Source: Halomonas sp. BDJS001 (lineage in GTDB: Bacteria; Pseudomonadota; Gammaproteobacteria; Pseudomonadales; Halomonadaceae). Taken from it: 64,000 nt of DNA. This document shows positions 9,328 through 18,360 of the stretch, one piece after another (the first letter of the stretch is position 1; each line of letters begins with the position of its first letter). Below the pieces are notes generated by a model. That model was not told where the DNA came from and made no database searches. It saw nothing but the letters and a program-made list of their open reading frames with translations. The DNA is taken from the NCBI RefSeq assembly GCF_026104355.1, contig NZ_CP110535.1, positions 3,100,001 to 3,164,000 on the forward strand, in the 5' to 3' direction. The position numbers and the translations under genes are program-made.

Positions 9328-9726
9328 ATGAGCCGCTACTCACCGCTGAAGGCAACCTCGCCTGTTACCCTCTTTCACGATGGCCACTGCCCCTTTTGCC
9401 AACAGGAAGTTGCGTGGTTGGAAAAGCATCGCCATCGGGAACACATCGCGCTGGTCGATATTCAGGCTCAGGGCTTTAACGCCAAGGAGCATGGAAAAGA
9501 ATTTAACGCCATGATGGGCCAGCTGCACCTGCGGGATAGCCAAGGAGAGTGGTATATCGGTATGGATGCCAGCCGTGCCCTCTATGCGGTGTTGGGCTAT
9601 CGGCGGCTGGTGAAGTTGTCGTGCTTACCGGGTCTATACGGCGCAATAAACGCCGGTTACCGATTTTTTGCCCGTCGCCGAATCCGGCTTGGGCGGTGGT
9701 GGGAAAAGCGTCAAACTAAACGTTGA
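9328..9726 (+). CDS. DCC-family thiol-disulfide oxidoreductase (DUF393)
   Basis: A 132-residue protein with the defining FHDGHCPFCQQEV motif (a CxxC near residues 20-23), expected of the DUF393/DCC family, which has a thioredoxin-like appearance. Substrates are not known. It follows the photolyase after nine bases with an AAGGAATAACG ribosome site, so the two are probably one operon. The strongly basic C-terminus (FARRRIRLGRWWEKRQTKR) is notable. Confidence 0.85.
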   Translation: MSRYSPLKATSPVTLFHDGHCPFCQQEVAWLEKHRHREHIALVDIQAQGFNAKEHGKEFNAMMGQLHLRDSQGEWYIGMDASRALYAVLGYRRLVKLSCLPGLYGAINAGYRFFARRRIRLGRWWEKRQTKR

Positions 9727-9741
9727 TGGGTGTTAACAGCG

Positions 9742-10044
9742 TTAAAAAACAAGCGGCATGCGCGATGTGAGCGGCTCACTGTAATGCGCATCGCGGCCTA
9801 TCACTTCATCATGGGGCACATGTTGTACCAGGTAAGCGCGATGGATCCCTGCGCGCTTGAGATCCATATAGGCATCGTCCAACGAGCGAAACAGCATCGG
9901 CTTGGTGCGCTGCGTCAGCATATGGCGCTCGCCTTCAACGTCTTCCAGCTCAACCTGATAAAAACGGCTGCCCGAATGGGTAATCACGCGAATTTCAAAA
10001 TTGTCGTGATTGGCAACAAATTGCTTAAGATCTTTAAGCTCCAT
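9742..10044 (-). CDS. Small conserved protein of unknown function (possibly DUF6482-like)
   Basis: A 100-residue soluble protein with a good ribosome site (GGAGGGAACC before ATG at 10044). The middle (SGSRFYQVELEDVEGERHML) looks like a beta-rich fold, followed by SLDDAYMDLKRAGIHRAYLVQ. It resembles small DUF6482-type proteins found in Pseudomonas and Halomonas, but that is from memory. No catalytic motif or membrane segment is seen. It stands alone, convergent with the photolyase operon. Confidence 0.6.
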   Translation of the reverse strand: MELKDLKQFVANHDNFEIRVITHSGSRFYQVELEDVEGERHMLTQRTKPMLFRSLDDAYMDLKRAGIHRAYLVQHVPHDEVIGRDAHYSEPLTSRMPLVF

Positions 10045-10254
10045 GGTTCCCTCCTATTATTTGGCTATTTCATACGTTATGGCAGACGGCATGTCTTCAG
10101 AATATGTCATCAGGGCACAGCATGACTGCACCCTATGGCACTTCTGTTGCCCCGTCATTGCAATGTAATGACAACAAGCAATCACTAGACATTAATAGCT
10201 AGGAGGCCAATAGTGCAAGAGAGTTCCTGACCGGAAGGTCAAGACATCATTCGA

Positions 10255-10548
10255 TCATTGATATTCAGAGGGGTCGATGGCTTTACCAAGCGAATTGCGG
10301 TCAATCCAGTTGCCACCCTTAGTCTCTTTGTAGCGAAACACGACCTTATCTCCCACCGTCACAGGCAGCTCACCATCTTCGGTCTGGTAACTATACTTCT
10401 CGCCCGCGACTACCAAATGATAGCGATAAAGGTCAGGCATACCCAGCCACTCTTTGAAAGGGCCTTCCCGCTCTATCGCCTCTAGTTCACCGCGGCCTTC
10501 TAACTTAGGAAGACGCTGCCGGTTACCGCGCCGAAATCCACCTGCCAT
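10255..10548 (-). CDS. Hypothetical 97-residue basic protein
   Basis: The ORF has a GGGAGCAGCAA-ATG start and normal codon usage. The N-terminus is basic and glycine/arginine rich (AGGFRRGNRQRLPKLEGRGE), which could bind nucleic acid. The rest (LYRYHLVVAGEKYSYQTEDG, VTVGDKVVFRYKETKGG) reads as a small beta-barrel. I do not recognise the family. It lies 123 bases downstream of dnaB on the same strand, so co-transcription is possible. No function is assigned. Confidence 0.6.
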   Translation of the reverse strand: MAGGFRRGNRQRLPKLEGRGELEAIEREGPFKEWLGMPDLYRYHLVVAGEKYSYQTEDGELPVTVGDKVVFRYKETKGGNWIDRNSLGKAIDPSEYQ

Positions 10549-10671
10549 TTGCTGCTCCCGTTTTTACATATCGTGGGTGGGGCATTATACGAGCTCGCTC
10601 CCCATCCTCAAGTGACTCATCACAAAGCTGTCTCTGCACACCAGTCGTTACAAAACCAGTCTTTAACAAAA

Positions 10672-12060
10672 CTAGTCGCCGAACGCTTGGCCGTAACTGT
10701 CCGGGGCCAAATCCTCAAAACGGGTATATTTGCCGATAAACGCCATATGCACCGTGCCGATAGGGCCATTACGCTGCTTACCGATAATCAACTCGGCTAT
10801 CCCCTGATTGTCAGGATTATCTGGATTATAGACCTCATCGCGATAAACGAAGGCAATGACGTCCGCATCCTGCTCGATCGCTCCAGACTCCCTCAGATCC
10901 GACATAACGGGACGCTTGTTAGGGCGCTGCTCCAAGGAGCGGTTTAGCTGGGAGAGTGCCACGACGGGGCAACTAAACTCTTTTGCCAACCCCTTCAAGG
11001 AGCGTGAAATCTCGGAAATCTCGCCGGTACGGTTTTCACCAAAGCCAGGGATCTGCATCAACTGCAGATAATCGATCATCACCAGCGCAATATTGCCGTG
11101 TTCACGCACTACACGGCGTAATCTTGAGCGCATCTCGTTGGGTGACAAGGCCGCGGTATCGTCGATAAACAGCTGCTTGTCTTTAAGCAGATTGACGGCG
11201 GAGGTAAGGCGTGGCCAATCCTCGTCTTCCAACTGCCCGGTACGCACCCGGGTCTGATCAATCCTACCTAGAGACGACAGCATCCTTAGCATAAGCGACT
11301 CGGCGGGCATTTCCATGGAGAACACCATCACCGGCTTGTCGCTGGAGATAACCGCATGCTCCACCAAGTTCATAGCGAAGGTGGTTTTACCCATAGAGGG
11401 CCTTCCGGCGATGACCACCATATCGGAAGGCTGTAAACCGGAAGTCATTTCATCCAAGTCACGGAATCCGGTGGAAAGCCCGGTCATCTCACCTTTTAGA
11501 TTAAACAGCTCGTCGATGCGATCAACCGCTTTGGTCAGTAGATCACTCATGCCAATAGGCCCGCCAGTTTTGGGACGCTCCTCGGCAATCTGGAACACTA
11601 ACCGCTCGGCTTCGTTGAGTAACTCATCCGCTGGACGCCCCTGGGGCGCAAAGGCGCTATCGGCAATTTGATTGGCCGCACGGATCAACTTGCGCAGCGT
11701 TGCCCGCTCTCGCACGATATCCGCGTAGGCGCGAATATTGCTCGCTGAGGGTGTGTTACGGGCAAGCTCGGCTAGAAACGCCAGGCCGCCTACGGTATCC
11801 AAATGATCACGCGCTTCCAGCGCTTCGGAAAGCGTCACCACGTCCAGAGGTTGACCGGATTCCGCCAGATGAATCATCACGTTGAATACCAAACGGTGCT
11901 CATAGCGGTAGAAATCATCAGCGACCAACCGCTCTGAGACGTTATCCCAAGCCTGGTTATCCAGCATGAGCCCGCCTAGTACCGACTGCTCCGCCTCCAA
12001 CGAATGCGGCGGCAGTTTTAACGCTGCCGTTTCTTTATCAGCAGAAGGCTGGTCCTGCAT
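10672..12060 (-). CDS. dnaB: Replicative DNA helicase DnaB
   Basis: A 462-residue hexameric helicase that unwinds DNA ahead of the replication fork. The N-terminal domain begins LPPHSLEAEQSVLGGLMLD, and the RecA-like C-terminal domain has Walker A AGRPSMGKTTFAMN, Walker B (ALVMIDYLQLM), ALSQLNRSLEQRP and DLRESGAIEQDADVI. Length is normal and there is no intein. The ATG at 12060 is chosen for its AAGGAGC ribosome site; a codon seven residues upstream lacks one. Adjacent to the rpsF-rpsR-rplI ribosomal cluster but separated from rplI by a strong terminator, so it has its own promoter. Confidence 0.96.
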   Translation of the reverse strand: MQDQPSADKETAALKLPPHSLEAEQSVLGGLMLDNQAWDNVSERLVADDFYRYEHRLVFNVMIHLAESGQPLDVVTLSEALEARDHLDTVGGLAFLAELARNTPSASNIRAYADIVRERATLRKLIRAANQIADSAFAPQGRPADELLNEAERLVFQIAEERPKTGGPIGMSDLLTKAVDRIDELFNLKGEMTGLSTGFRDLDEMTSGLQPSDMVVIAGRPSMGKTTFAMNLVEHAVISSDKPVMVFSMEMPAESLMLRMLSSLGRIDQTRVRTGQLEDEDWPRLTSAVNLLKDKQLFIDDTAALSPNEMRSRLRRVVREHGNIALVMIDYLQLMQIPGFGENRTGEISEISRSLKGLAKEFSCPVVALSQLNRSLEQRPNKRPVMSDLRESGAIEQDADVIAFVYRDEVYNPDNPDNQGIAELIIGKQRNGPIGTVHMAFIGKYTRFEDLAPDSYGQAFGD

Positions 12061-12212
12061 AGCGAGCTCCTTTAAACACAACGGTATAGCCGGTGAAGAT
12101 GCTTATCTTAGCCGTATGTAGCGCGACTACCAACACGATCAAGATGTTGCCTTAAAATACCCAGCAGCAATGGGCTAGATAGTTTAGGCAACACCCAGCA
12201 CCCAGAAAAACA

Positions 12213-12241
12213 AAAGGCGCGGGAGAAACCCCGCGCCTTTT
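12213..12241 (-). terminator. Intrinsic terminator of the rpsF-rpsR-rplI operon
   Basis: Minus strand AAAGGCGCGGG-loop-CCCGCGCCTTTTGTTTTT: an 11-bp stem and U-rich tail, 65 bases after the rplI stop. A second inverted repeat GTTAGTAAC/GTTACTAAC (12263-12291) lies between stop and terminator. Confidence 0.85.
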
Positions 12242-12305
12242 GAGGCAGCTGTCTTAGCTGCAGTTAGTAACGGCTTTACACTGTTACTAACTTAATTACA
12301 CTCAC

Positions 12306-12752
12306 TTACTCTGCAACCACTACTACGCGTACAACAGCGTCCACTTCAGCATGCAAATGAAGGGTGATGTCGTATTCGCCGGTTTGACGAATCGGGCCAT
12401 TCGGCATACGGACTTCGCTCTTGGCAATATCGATGCCAGCAGAGGAAATCGCATCAGCCAGGTCACGCGGGCCGATAGAACCAAACAGTTTGCCTTCGTC
12501 GCCTGCTTTGGAAACCAAAGAGAGCTCGATATCATTTAGCTGCTCAGCACGCGCTTCGGCTTCTGCCTTACGCTCAGCGGCTTGCGCTTCGAGCTCAGCA
12601 CGCTGTGCTTCAAACGCTTCGATGTTATCTTTAGTGGCCGGTACGGCTAAGCCGTAAGGCACCAAGTAGTTACGACCATAACCAGGCTTCACAGTGACCT
12701 TGTCACCCAGGCCGCCCAGCTTACCAATGTTGTCGAGCAGAATGACTTCCAT
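12306..12752 (-). CDS. rplI: 50S ribosomal protein bL9
   Basis: A 148-residue bL9: N-terminal RNA-binding domain [19 protein letters not shown] with the NYLVPYGLA motif, a long central helix rich in A/E/R (about 40-75), and the C-terminal domain ([15 protein letters not shown]). Normal length. Last gene of the rpsF operon, preceded by the DUF2232 membrane protein. Confidence 0.97.
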   Translation of the reverse strand: MEVILLDNIGKLGGLGDKVTVKPGYGRNYLVPYGLAVPATKDNIEAFEAQRAELEAQAAERKAEAEARAEQLNDIELSLVSKAGDEGKLFGSIGPRDLADAISSAGIDIAKSEVRMPNGPIRQTGEYDITLHLHAEVDAVVRVVVVAE

Positions 12753-12767
12753 CTCGTAAACCTCTTG

Positions 12768-13622
12768 TCAGTTGCTGCGGGCAAGGCGTGCGCGAACGTT
12801 CGCGAATGTATCAATCAGCCCCAACAGCAGCACAATGAGAATCGTGGGCCAGGTCGTGATCAGTAGCACATAAAATGCTACCAGCCACAGCCCGTTCATC
12901 CCCTTTATTCCAATAAAACCATGCACTAACGCAACGCCAGCGACCAATAGCGGAATCCAACCCAGCATCGCCAGAGCATGAGCACCTAGCAGCATACCGA
13001 TCACCCCAATAACGGCCAGCACGGCCAGCTCTTTGGGGGTCAAGCGCAGTGCGTGGAACTCTTCGCGGAAGCCACCCGGGTTATACAACCCAGCTTGCCA
13101 ACTCCGCGCAAGTGCCAGACACAGAATGGCTGCCAACAGCACCACAAATCCGGTCACTCCCCCCACTACCAGCGAAGCAATGGTTTGAGTATCGTAGCCC
13201 TGATTGGCAAATTCCGTGAGCATGCGATCCACTTCTTCTGAACCTTCTCGCAACTGCTCAAGCATTAGCTCAGTGCCACCTGGCGGACTGAAGATGCCGA
13301 GTTGAACCATGACAGCGGCAACCAAGGTTCCCACAATCAGGGTCTCACCCCACCGCATCCTCTCGCGCAGGATAACGGCCATCAGCGTAACTAGCAGTAA
13401 GCTAGCCAGCGGAATCACGTCACCCTGGGCCCACCACCAACCGGCCGGGAGTGCTGCAGCGATAATGACCGGCAGCGCAGGTGCAAAACCTTTGCGTAAG
13501 GTCATCAACGCGGCGATGGCTGCACCTAACCAGAACAGCCAGGGCACTAGCGTTGCCAGGGCCGCCCCGCCAGCAGCGTAAGGCGTGCCCCGCATTAGCC
13601 ATCGGGCTAGTGCCAGCATCAC
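12768..13622 (-). CDS. DUF2232-type integral membrane protein of the rpsR-rplI operon
   Basis: A 284-residue polytopic membrane protein with about eight hydrophobic segments and a short soluble loop near residues 115-145. Its position between rpsR and rplI is conserved in Pseudomonas and Halomonas relatives, where the gene belongs to the DUF2232 family. Function is unknown. The start is GTG at 13622 or ATG one codon later; no convincing ribosome site precedes either, so translation may be coupled to rpsR, whose stop is nine bases upstream. Confidence 0.75.
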   Translation of the reverse strand: MMLALARWLMRGTPYAAGGAALATLVPWLFWLGAAIAALMTLRKGFAPALPVIIAAALPAGWWWAQGDVIPLASLLLVTLMAVILRERMRWGETLIVGTLVAAVMVQLGIFSPPGGTELMLEQLREGSEEVDRMLTEFANQGYDTQTIASLVVGGVTGFVVLLAAILCLALARSWQAGLYNPGGFREEFHALRLTPKELAVLAVIGVIGMLLGAHALAMLGWIPLLVAGVALVHGFIGIKGMNGLWLVAFYVLLITTWPTILIVLLLGLIDTFANVRARLARSN

Positions 13623-13631
13623 GTTAAACGC

Positions 13632-13859
13632 TTACTGGTGGCTATCGGAGTAGGGCAGCAGTGCCAGATAGCGCGAGCGCTTGATAGCGGTCGCCAACTG
13701 ACGCTGATAGCGTGCTTTGGTGCCGGTAATACGGCTTGGAACAATCTTGCCGGTTTCAGTAACGTAGGCCTTCAGCGTGTCCAGATCTTTGTAATCGATC
13801 TGCTTGATGCCTTCAGCGGTAAAGCGGCAAAACTTACGGCGACGGAAAAAACGTGCCAT
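13632..13859 (-). CDS. rpsR: 30S ribosomal protein bS18
   Basis: A 75-residue basic protein matching bS18 throughout ([55 protein letters not shown]). It forms a heterodimer with bS6 on 16S rRNA, and rpsF lies immediately upstream. Confidence 0.97.
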   Translation of the reverse strand: MARFFRRRKFCRFTAEGIKQIDYKDLDTLKAYVTETGKIVPSRITGTKARYQRQLATAIKRSRYLALLPYSDSHQ

Positions 13860-13892
13860 GGACTAGCTCCTTAAAACGTGCAGTGAATAAAA

Positions 13893-14270
13893 TCAGGCAG
13901 TTTCTTCTTCTTCAGCGCGCGGTTTCTCTTCGCGACGCGGACGTTTTTCTTCTGCCGGTTTCATCATCGGGGAAGCTTCAGTAACAGCTTCTTTGCAGCG
14001 AACAACCAGGCTGCGGATAATGGCGTCGTTGTAACGGAAGATATTCTCGATCTCGTCGAGAGTCTCACCGGAACATTCAACGTTCATCAGCACGTAGTGG
14101 GCTTTGTGGATCTTGTTGATCGGGTAAGCCAAATGACGACGGCCCCAATCTTCTAGACGGTGCACAGTGCCGCTGTTTTCAGTAACGATGCTGGTGTAGC
14201 GTTCAACCATCGCCGGCACCTGCTCGCTTTGATCCGGGTGGACCATAAACACGATTTCGTAATGACGCAT
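13893..14270 (-). CDS. rpsF: 30S ribosomal protein bS6
   Basis: A 125-residue bS6 starting [19 protein letters not shown] with an acidic low-complexity C-terminal tail (about residues 100-125, [15 protein letters not shown]). The ATG at 14270 has a GATCTCC complement (AAGGAGATCCC) ribosome site; upstream in-frame codons give a non-family extension. First gene of the bS6-bS18-DUF2232-bL9 operon. In many bacteria the bS6:bS18 complex represses its own mRNA through a leader element. Confidence 0.96.
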   Translation of the reverse strand: MRHYEIVFMVHPDQSEQVPAMVERYTSIVTENSGTVHRLEDWGRRHLAYPINKIHKAHYVLMNVECSGETLDEIENIFRYNDAIIRSLVVRCKEAVTEASPMMKPAEEKRPRREEKPRAEEEETA

Positions 14271-14505
14271 GGGATCTCCTTGCGGTTTGACAGCTTCCAT
14301 TGTGTGCCACTGCGAAGTGCAATAAACGACGACAAGGAAGCAAGGAGTTAACTGAAGTGCTCCGCCACCGCACCAGGCGGCCACCGGGACATCAAACAGA
14401 ACTTTTATTTCAACAACTGTTTTTCACGACAGTTTCAATTACTAATTCTCACAGCTAACGCCCGCTTGCAGACAAACGGGCGCGTGTATCTTAGTAGTAC
14501 GGCGA
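14271..14505 (-). promoter_or_regulatory. rpsF leader/promoter region
   Basis: A 235-base gap between rlmB and rpsF. It holds an inverted repeat CGCCCG...CGGGCG (about 14459-14481) just past rlmB, which could end rlmB transcription, and AT-rich DNA (14400-14450) suitable for a promoter. A bS6:bS18 autoregulatory leader is expected from the family but I could not identify its conserved bulge with confidence. Confidence 0.35.
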
Positions 14506-15291
14506 TTAACTTGCAAGCTGACGCTGGCGGACAGCCTCAAATAGACAAATACCGGTGGCCACCGAAACATTAAGACTAGAGACTTTACCGGCCATCGGTA
14601 ACTTGGCAAGATTATCGCACGCTTCGCGAGTTAAGCGTCGCATTCCCTTCCCTTCGGCCCCCATCACTAACGCCGTCGGGCCGGTCATATCTATCTCGAA
14701 TACGCTTGCCTGGGCCTCACCTGCCGTACCGGTTATCCACACACCGGCATCTTTCAGCTTTGCGAGCGTACGCGCCAGATTGGTCACTTGATAAACCGGC
14801 ACGACTTCAGCGGCACCACAGGCGACTTTGCGCACCGTTGCATTGAGCGGTGCAGCCTTATCCTTTGCCACAATGACCCCATGGGCACCGGCGGCATCAG
14901 CACTGCGCAGGCAGGCGCCAAAGTTATGCACATCCGTCACGCCATCCAAAACCAGCAACAGCGGCGGTGTATTCGAGGGCCAGGCGCGCAGCTTAAGCCA
15001 AAGCGACTCTTCACCTTCAGGCGTTAACGGCGGACAAAACGCCACCACCCCCTGATGAGCTGCGCCCTGAGTTAGCTGATCAAGCAAATCTCGCGACTGC
15101 TCTTTTACTCGAGCACCATGCGCCTGGGCTTGAGCAATCAGCTCCTTCAAGCGACTCCCCGCCCCCTGCTGCACCCAGAGTTCGCGCGGTGCTTCACCTC
15201 TGTCCAGCAGGCTTTGCAGGGCATGAACGCCGTATACCTGATCCAGGCCATCGGGAGTCTTTGGCCCCCGCCGAGATGACGCCGACTTCAT
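14506..15291 (-). CDS. rlmB: 23S rRNA (guanosine-2'-O)-methyltransferase RlmB
   Basis: A 261-residue SPOUT-class methyltransferase that modifies G2251 of 23S rRNA. The N-terminal substrate-binding domain (QVYGVHALQSLLDR) precedes the SpoU domain with knot motifs LVLDGVTDVHNFGACLRSADAAG (arginine and asparagine of motif 1), GAEGKGMRRLT and SSLNVSVATGICLFE. The ATG at 15291 has AAGGG placed six bases upstream within the rnr stop region. The upstream TTG is less likely. Forms an operon with rnr, as in E. coli. Confidence 0.94.
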   Translation of the reverse strand: MKSASSRRGPKTPDGLDQVYGVHALQSLLDRGEAPRELWVQQGAGSRLKELIAQAQAHGARVKEQSRDLLDQLTQGAAHQGVVAFCPPLTPEGEESLWLKLRAWPSNTPPLLLVLDGVTDVHNFGACLRSADAAGAHGVIVAKDKAAPLNATVRKVACGAAEVVPVYQVTNLARTLAKLKDAGVWITGTAGEAQASVFEIDMTGPTALVMGAEGKGMRRLTREACDNLAKLPMAGKVSSLNVSVATGICLFEAVRQRQLAS

Positions 15292-15293
15292 GC

Positions 15294-17726
15294 TCAACCC
15301 TTATTCGGTGATGGTTTGCGCGGGCCATTGCGGGTGCGCCGGGGGCCACGACGGGTGGCGGGCTTATCGCCATTGGCTTTCTTCTCACCCGCCTTTTTTG
15401 CGCTATCGCCTTTCACACCAGCGCCTTTAGCACCAGCACCCTCTTGCCCACCACGGCTCTTACGCGGCTGGCGGCGGGGGCGAGGTTTTTCATCCCCCAG
15501 ACCGAAGTCAATCTTACGGTCATCCATATCCACACGCGCCACCTGCACGGTAAGGCCATCGCCCAAGCGATAGGTCGTGCCGGTGCGCTCACCTTTAAGG
15601 CGGTGCTTCTCAGCTTCGTAGTGGTAGTAGTCCGAAGGCAGCGATGTCACATGCACCAGACCTTCTACGAAGAACTCATCCAGGCGTACAAACAGACCGA
15701 ACTGAGTGACAGAAGCAATGGTTCCTTCGAACATCTCGCCGAGCTTGTCAGACATAAACTCGCACTTCAGCCAGCTCTCTACGTCACGGGTGGCTTCGTC
15801 GGCGCGGCGCTCGGTCATTGAGCAGTGTTCGCCCAGCTCCAGCATCTGCTCAAAGGTATACGGACACCACTTGCTTGGCGGCTCAACCGGGGCACCTTCT
15901 ACGCGCAGCACCGTGTTGGTCTGACGTGGGCCGCGGATCACCGAACGAATAGCACGGTGCACTAACAGATCAGGATAGCGGCGAATTGGCGAGGTAAAGT
16001 GGGCGTAGGCTTGATACGCCAAGCCAAAGTGACCTTCGTTTTGTGGCGAATAGACCGCCTGATTCATCGAGCGCAGCATGACCGTTTGGATGATATCGAA
16101 GTCAGGGCGATCAGCAATCGCCTCACGCAGCGCCTGATAATCCTGTGGCGTCGGCATATCACCACCGCCAACAGAAAGCCCCAGCTCGTTTAAGAAGAGG
16201 CGCAGTTTGTCGAGGCGCTCTGGCGTTGGCCGCTCATGAATCCGGTAGAGTGCCGGCAAATCATGCTTATCCAGGAAGCGAGCAGTCGCCACGTTGGCGG
16301 CCAGCATGCACTCTTCAATAAGTTTATGAGCATTGTTACGGCTACGCGGAACAATTTTTTCGATTTTGCGCTCGTCGTTGAAGATGATCGCCGTTTCAGT
16401 GGTATCAAAATCAATAGCGCCACGTTCCACACGCGCTTCTCGCAACAAATAATAAAGCTCTTCCAGATTTTTCAGCGGCTTAACAAGCTCGCTGTGTTCT
16501 GCCCGAAGCGCCTCACCCTCTTCGCTCTCCTCATCAAGGATGGCGGCCACCTTGTTATAGGTCAGGCGAGCATGGGAGTTCATCACAGCTTCATAGAAGC
16601 GGTAGCGGCTAATCGCACCGGTTTGCGAGATATTCATCTCACAAACCATGACCAAGCGATCCACATGGGGGTTAAGCGAACAGAGCCCGTTGGAGAGTAG
16701 CTCCGGCAGCATGGGCACCACTTGCCCAGGGAAATAGACCGAGTTGCCCCGAGTCCGCGCTTCATCGTCAAGAGCCGTACCGGGACGTACATAGTGGGAA
16801 ACGTCCGCGATGGCGACGAGCAGCTTCCAACTGCCGGATTTGGTTTTCCAAGCACACACCGCGTCGTCAAAGTCTTTGGCAGACTCATCGTCAATGGTAA
16901 CCAGCGGTACATCACGCAAGTCGACGCGGTGCTGCTTATCCTCTTCCAGCACTTCCGCTGAAATACCAGCGATCTGATCCAGCACTTCAGGCGGAAATTC
17001 TGCAGGAATATCGTAACTGCGAATCGCAATATCAATTTCCATACCAGGATCCATACGCTCGCCCAGCACTTCGATCACCTCCCCCACCGGCTGTACACGG
17101 GTGGCCGGCTGCTGAACGATTTTGGCCGAGATCACCTGACCATCTTTAGCCCCACCGCAGGCGCTATGAGGAATAATCACTTCCTGAGTAATACGCGGAT
17201 TTTCCGGAATTAGAATGCCGAACTCGGGGGTATTACTGCGGTAAACGCCGACGATGGTTTGCGTGTTGCGCGCAATGACATCGGCAATGGTCGCCTCATC
17301 ACGACCACGGCGATCTCGGCCGCTAATGCGCGCGAGCACGTGGTCTCCGTGAAAGACACGGCGCATTTGGCGCGGGGGCAATACCAGGTCGGGTTTTTTG
17401 CCATCATCGCGCAGCAGAAAACCGAAGCCATCACGGTGCCCAAGCACCTTGCCTTTAATCAGATCGAGTTTGTCGATCAGCGCATAGGCACCGCGGCGAT
17501 CGCGCAGCACCTGGCCGTCGCGCTCCATCGCCGCCAATCGGCGCCTGACGGCTTCGATCAGCTCTTCGTCTTCCAGCCCCAGCATGCGGCTCATATTTTC
17601 GTGGGTAATCGGCTTACCGTAGCTTTCTAACGCAGCCAGAAGATACTCACGGCTCGGCGCTGGGTTGCCATATTTATGCGCCTCGCGCTCAGCGTGCGGA
17701 TCATCACTCAACGTCCAGTACTTCAT
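15294..17726 (-). CDS. rnr: Ribonuclease R
   Basis: An 810-residue RNase II/R family 3'-5' exoribonuclease that degrades structured RNA. Domains in order: N-terminal helix-turn-helix-like region, two cold-shock domains (RRGAYALIDKLDLIKGKVLGH; HGDHVLARISGRDRRG), RNB catalytic domain with the acidic cluster VTIDDESAKDFDDAV, then S1 (GEMFEGTIASVTQFGLFVRLD) and a long lysine/arginine/glycine-rich tail (about 735-810, RPRRQPRKSRGG). The ATG at 17726 (MKYWTLSDD) is used. Followed by rlmB in the same operon. Confidence 0.95.
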   Translation of the reverse strand: MKYWTLSDDPHAEREAHKYGNPAPSREYLLAALESYGKPITHENMSRMLGLEDEELIEAVRRRLAAMERDGQVLRDRRGAYALIDKLDLIKGKVLGHRDGFGFLLRDDGKKPDLVLPPRQMRRVFHGDHVLARISGRDRRGRDEATIADVIARNTQTIVGVYRSNTPEFGILIPENPRITQEVIIPHSACGGAKDGQVISAKIVQQPATRVQPVGEVIEVLGERMDPGMEIDIAIRSYDIPAEFPPEVLDQIAGISAEVLEEDKQHRVDLRDVPLVTIDDESAKDFDDAVCAWKTKSGSWKLLVAIADVSHYVRPGTALDDEARTRGNSVYFPGQVVPMLPELLSNGLCSLNPHVDRLVMVCEMNISQTGAISRYRFYEAVMNSHARLTYNKVAAILDEESEEGEALRAEHSELVKPLKNLEELYYLLREARVERGAIDFDTTETAIIFNDERKIEKIVPRSRNNAHKLIEECMLAANVATARFLDKHDLPALYRIHERPTPERLDKLRLFLNELGLSVGGGDMPTPQDYQALREAIADRPDFDIIQTVMLRSMNQAVYSPQNEGHFGLAYQAYAHFTSPIRRYPDLLVHRAIRSVIRGPRQTNTVLRVEGAPVEPPSKWCPYTFEQMLELGEHCSMTERRADEATRDVESWLKCEFMSDKLGEMFEGTIASVTQFGLFVRLDEFFVEGLVHVTSLPSDYYHYEAEKHRLKGERTGTTYRLGDGLTVQVARVDMDDRKIDFGLGDEKPRPRRQPRKSRGGQEGAGAKGAGVKGDSAKKAGEKKANGDKPATRRGPRRTRNGPRKPSPNKG

Positions 17727-17936
17727 GCGATCAACATCCTTGATGGCGTCATTTGCGAGAGGCATAAAAAAGGCGCAAACGCGGTGCGTTGCGAGCTGGG
17801 TATTTCAGCGCTTGATAGGCTGAAATGAATAGGGTTTTGTTTAGTCATAGGCGCAGTATAGCGCTGCACGTTCAATCACCCAACCGTCTTAGACGTTGTT
17901 TATACAATTTAACTTATAAAAAGCGCCTGCGGGGTC

Positions 17937-17964
17937 TTGCATTTAACCATCACCCCGGTATTAT
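17937..17964 (+). promoter_or_regulatory. Promoter of the tRNA-Leu cluster
   Basis: TTGCAT (17937-17942) and TATTAT (17959-17964), spaced 16 bases, followed by a GC-rich discriminator (CGCGCC) just before the first tRNA at 17976. The GC-rich discriminator is typical of stringently controlled stable-RNA promoters. Confidence 0.6.
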
Positions 17965-17975
17965 ACGCGCCACTT

Positions 17976-18062
17976 GCCCAGATGGCGGAATTGGTAGACG
18001 CGCTAGCTTCAGGTGCTAGTGTCCGTATGGACGTGGAGGTTCAAGTCCTCTTCTGGGCACCA
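17976..18062 (+). tRNA. tRNA-Leu (CAG), copy 1
   Basis: An 87-base class II tRNA. Anticodon arm CTAGC-TTCAGGT-GCTAG gives anticodon CAG, reading CUG. It has a long variable arm (GTCC-GTAT-GGAC), the T arm GGTTCAAGTCC, and an encoded CCA end. The acceptor stem is GCCCAGA/TCTGGGC, differing from copies 2 and 3 by a compensated A-U for G-C pair. Confidence 0.97.
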
Positions 18063-18141
18063 AACTGCTTTTATGCTATTTATTTGTATAAGCAGGACGG
18101 TGCTAAGGCAGGTGGTAACAAGCAAGGCAAGGTTTGTGTTC

Positions 18142-18228
18142 GCCCAGGTGGCGGAATTGGTAGACGCGCTAGCTTCAGGTGCTAGTGTCTGTATGGACGT
18201 GGAGGTTCAAGTCCTCTCCTGGGCACCA
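18142..18228 (+). tRNA. tRNA-Leu (CAG), copy 2
   Basis: An 87-base tRNA nearly identical to copy 3, with acceptor stem GCCCAGG/CCTGGGC, anticodon CAG and encoded CCA. The variable-arm stem has GTCT instead of GTCC, giving a G-U pair. It lies 79 bases after copy 1, in the same transcript by position. Confidence 0.97.
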
Positions 18229-18273
18229 TACGAACACAAACGGTAAGTAGCTAATCAAAGCGTTAGATGATGC

Positions 18274-18360
18274 GCCCAGGTGGCGGAATTGGTAGACGCG
18301 CTAGCTTCAGGTGCTAGTGTCCGTATGGACGTGGAGGTTCAAGTCCTCTCCTGGGCACCA
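18274..18360 (+). tRNA. tRNA-Leu (CAG), copy 3
   Basis: An 87-base tRNA with acceptor stem GCCCAGG/CCTGGGC, anticodon CAG and encoded CCA, 45 bases after copy 2. Three tandem copies fit the heavy use of CTG codons in this genome. Confidence 0.97.

Noticed and set aside
16236..16700. 154-codon plus-strand frame inside rnr
   Set aside because: Antisense to the RNB domain of an intact rnr, with no supporting motif.
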